Part shown: positions 63,489 to 64,000 of the stretch, in pieces | Position numbering within the stretch: position 1 is the stretch's first letter | Layout of the letters: the number at the start of each line of letters is the position of its first letter | NCBI RefSeq assembly: GCF_002028455.1 | Contig: NZ_MWUM01000008.1 | Location: forward strand, 1 to 64,000 | Length of the DNA stretch: 64,000 bases | Direction of reading: 5' to 3' | From: Zoogloea sp. LCSB751 | Lineage (GTDB): Bacteria; Pseudomonadota; Gammaproteobacteria; Burkholderiales; Rhodocyclaceae | The notes under the pieces: generated by a model | The model's database searches: none | The model's input: only the letters and a program-made list of their open reading frames with translations | What the model was told of the DNA's origin: nothing | Position numbers and translations under genes: made by a program

Positions 63489-64000
63489 ATGCCTGTCATG
63501 AGTGAAGTTGCTGCTGTCTCCGATGGGGGGCCGGTTCGCGCCCGCCTGTTGCACGCGGCCCTCGACTGCTTTCTGGCCGACGATTACCACCGGGTTACGA
63601 CGCGGATGATCGCTGAGCGGGCGGGGGCCAACGTGTCGATGATCCGCTATTACTTCGGCAGTAAGGAGGGGCTCTACGAGGAGATGATCCGCGACACCAT
63701 GGCGCCCTTGCTCGACGCGCTGGATGGCCCTTTGCTGGCGTCGGTGGGCGGGCTGGCGGATTACCTCGGGCTGTATTACCGGACGATGACCGGGCGGCCC
63801 GAGTTTCCCAAGCTGATCCTCAAGGTGCTGGCCCTCAACCAGGGGCCGGGCCGGCGTTTCATCCAGCAGTTGCTGGAGCGCGGGCGCACCGGTGGGGCAC
63901 GCAGCCTGTCCCGCCTGAAGGCGGATGGCAAGATCGAGGCCGGGGTGGATCCGGACATCATGCGCCTGGCCTTCGTCAGCCTGGCGATGACGCCGATGCT
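63489..64000 (+). CDS. TetR-family transcriptional regulator, C-terminus beyond the window
   Basis: The first 170 codons are present. An N-terminal helix-turn-helix of TetR type is clear: RARLLHAALDCFLADDYHR, then TTRMIAERAGANVSMIRYYF and GSKEGLYEEMIRD. The middle is typical of AcrR/CerR-like ligand domains. The start may be 63489 or the second ATG at 63498. Divergent from the HAD gene, with a palindromic operator candidate between. Confidence 0.92.
   Translation, partial: MPVMSEVAAVSDGGPVRARLLHAALDCFLADDYHRVTTRMIAERAGANVSMIRYYFGSKEGLYEEMIRDTMAPLLDALDGPLLASVGGLADYLGLYYRTMTGRPEFPKLILKVLALNQGPGRRFIQQLLERGRTGGARSLSRLKADGKIEAGVDPDIMRLAFVSLAMTPM

Overview
This 64 kb window is high-GC chromosomal DNA of a betaproteobacterium. 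The gene content and order (a RibBX-type hybrid, recA-recX, rpoN-hpf-ptsN-hprK, a PII-like protein behind a metal RND pump, many MCP, PAS and LysR proteins) fit Rhodocyclales, perhaps an Azospira/Dechlorosoma-like genus. That placement is inferred from gene content, not from alignment. I saw no rRNA, tRNA, CRISPR array, insertion sequence or prophage.

Layout. 0-0.6 kb: the end of a type VI immunity-like (Tli4) protein. 0.65-3.7 kb: lipA, lipB, a YbeD-like protein and a D-Ala-D-Ala carboxypeptidase. 3.7-10.2 kb: a heavy-metal RND efflux operon (small secreted protein, CzcC, CzcB, CzcA, PII-like protein). 10.2-15.7 kb: a TonB receptor, a Do-type protease predicted to be a lipoprotein, OxyR and 5-formyl-THF cyclo-ligase. 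15.7-27.7 kb: soluble lytic transglycosylase, an NDUFA9-like protein, cca, PBP1C with a degenerate transpeptidase domain, a hydrolase, MidA-like methyltransferase, pteridine reductase-like SDR, ttcA and an FHA protein. 27.7-39.5 kb, almost all minus strand: riboflavin genes (ribE, ribBX, ribH), nusB-thiL-pgpA-pncC, recA-recX, then lptB-rpoN-hpf-ptsN-hprK and psiF; a CBS protein and a tiny lipoprotein precede the riboflavin genes. 39.6-50.6 kb: a CheR-PAS-histidine kinase-receiver hybrid, an Old Yellow Enzyme with its LysR regulator, an MCP, an outer membrane protein, and a CbbR-like LysR divergent from a beta carbonic anhydrase. 50.6-53.5 kb: a GNAT gene broken by an amber codon and a TonB receptor whose promoter carries a NikR-like operator.

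The most interesting region is 53.6-62.5 kb. A SfnR-like sigma-54 activator is divergent from a six-gene operon: TonB receptor, DszB-like sulfinate desulfinase, MFS transporter, class II aldolase, SsuD-like flavin monooxygenase and RutE-like nitroreductase. The intergenic region has a GG-N10-GC sigma-54 promoter and a perfect 9+2+9 dyad about 85 bp upstream of it. The DszB-like protein keeps the Cys/His/Arg catalytic set, has no signal peptide, and could easily be misannotated as a transporter binding protein. I read this as a sulfur-scavenging route in which an organosulfur compound crosses the outer membrane, is oxygenated to a sulfinate, and loses sulfite. The substrate is unknown.

The window ends with an LHPP-like HAD phosphatase and the first part of a TetR regulator with a palindromic operator in front of it. 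Sigma-54 itself (rpoN) is encoded in the same window.
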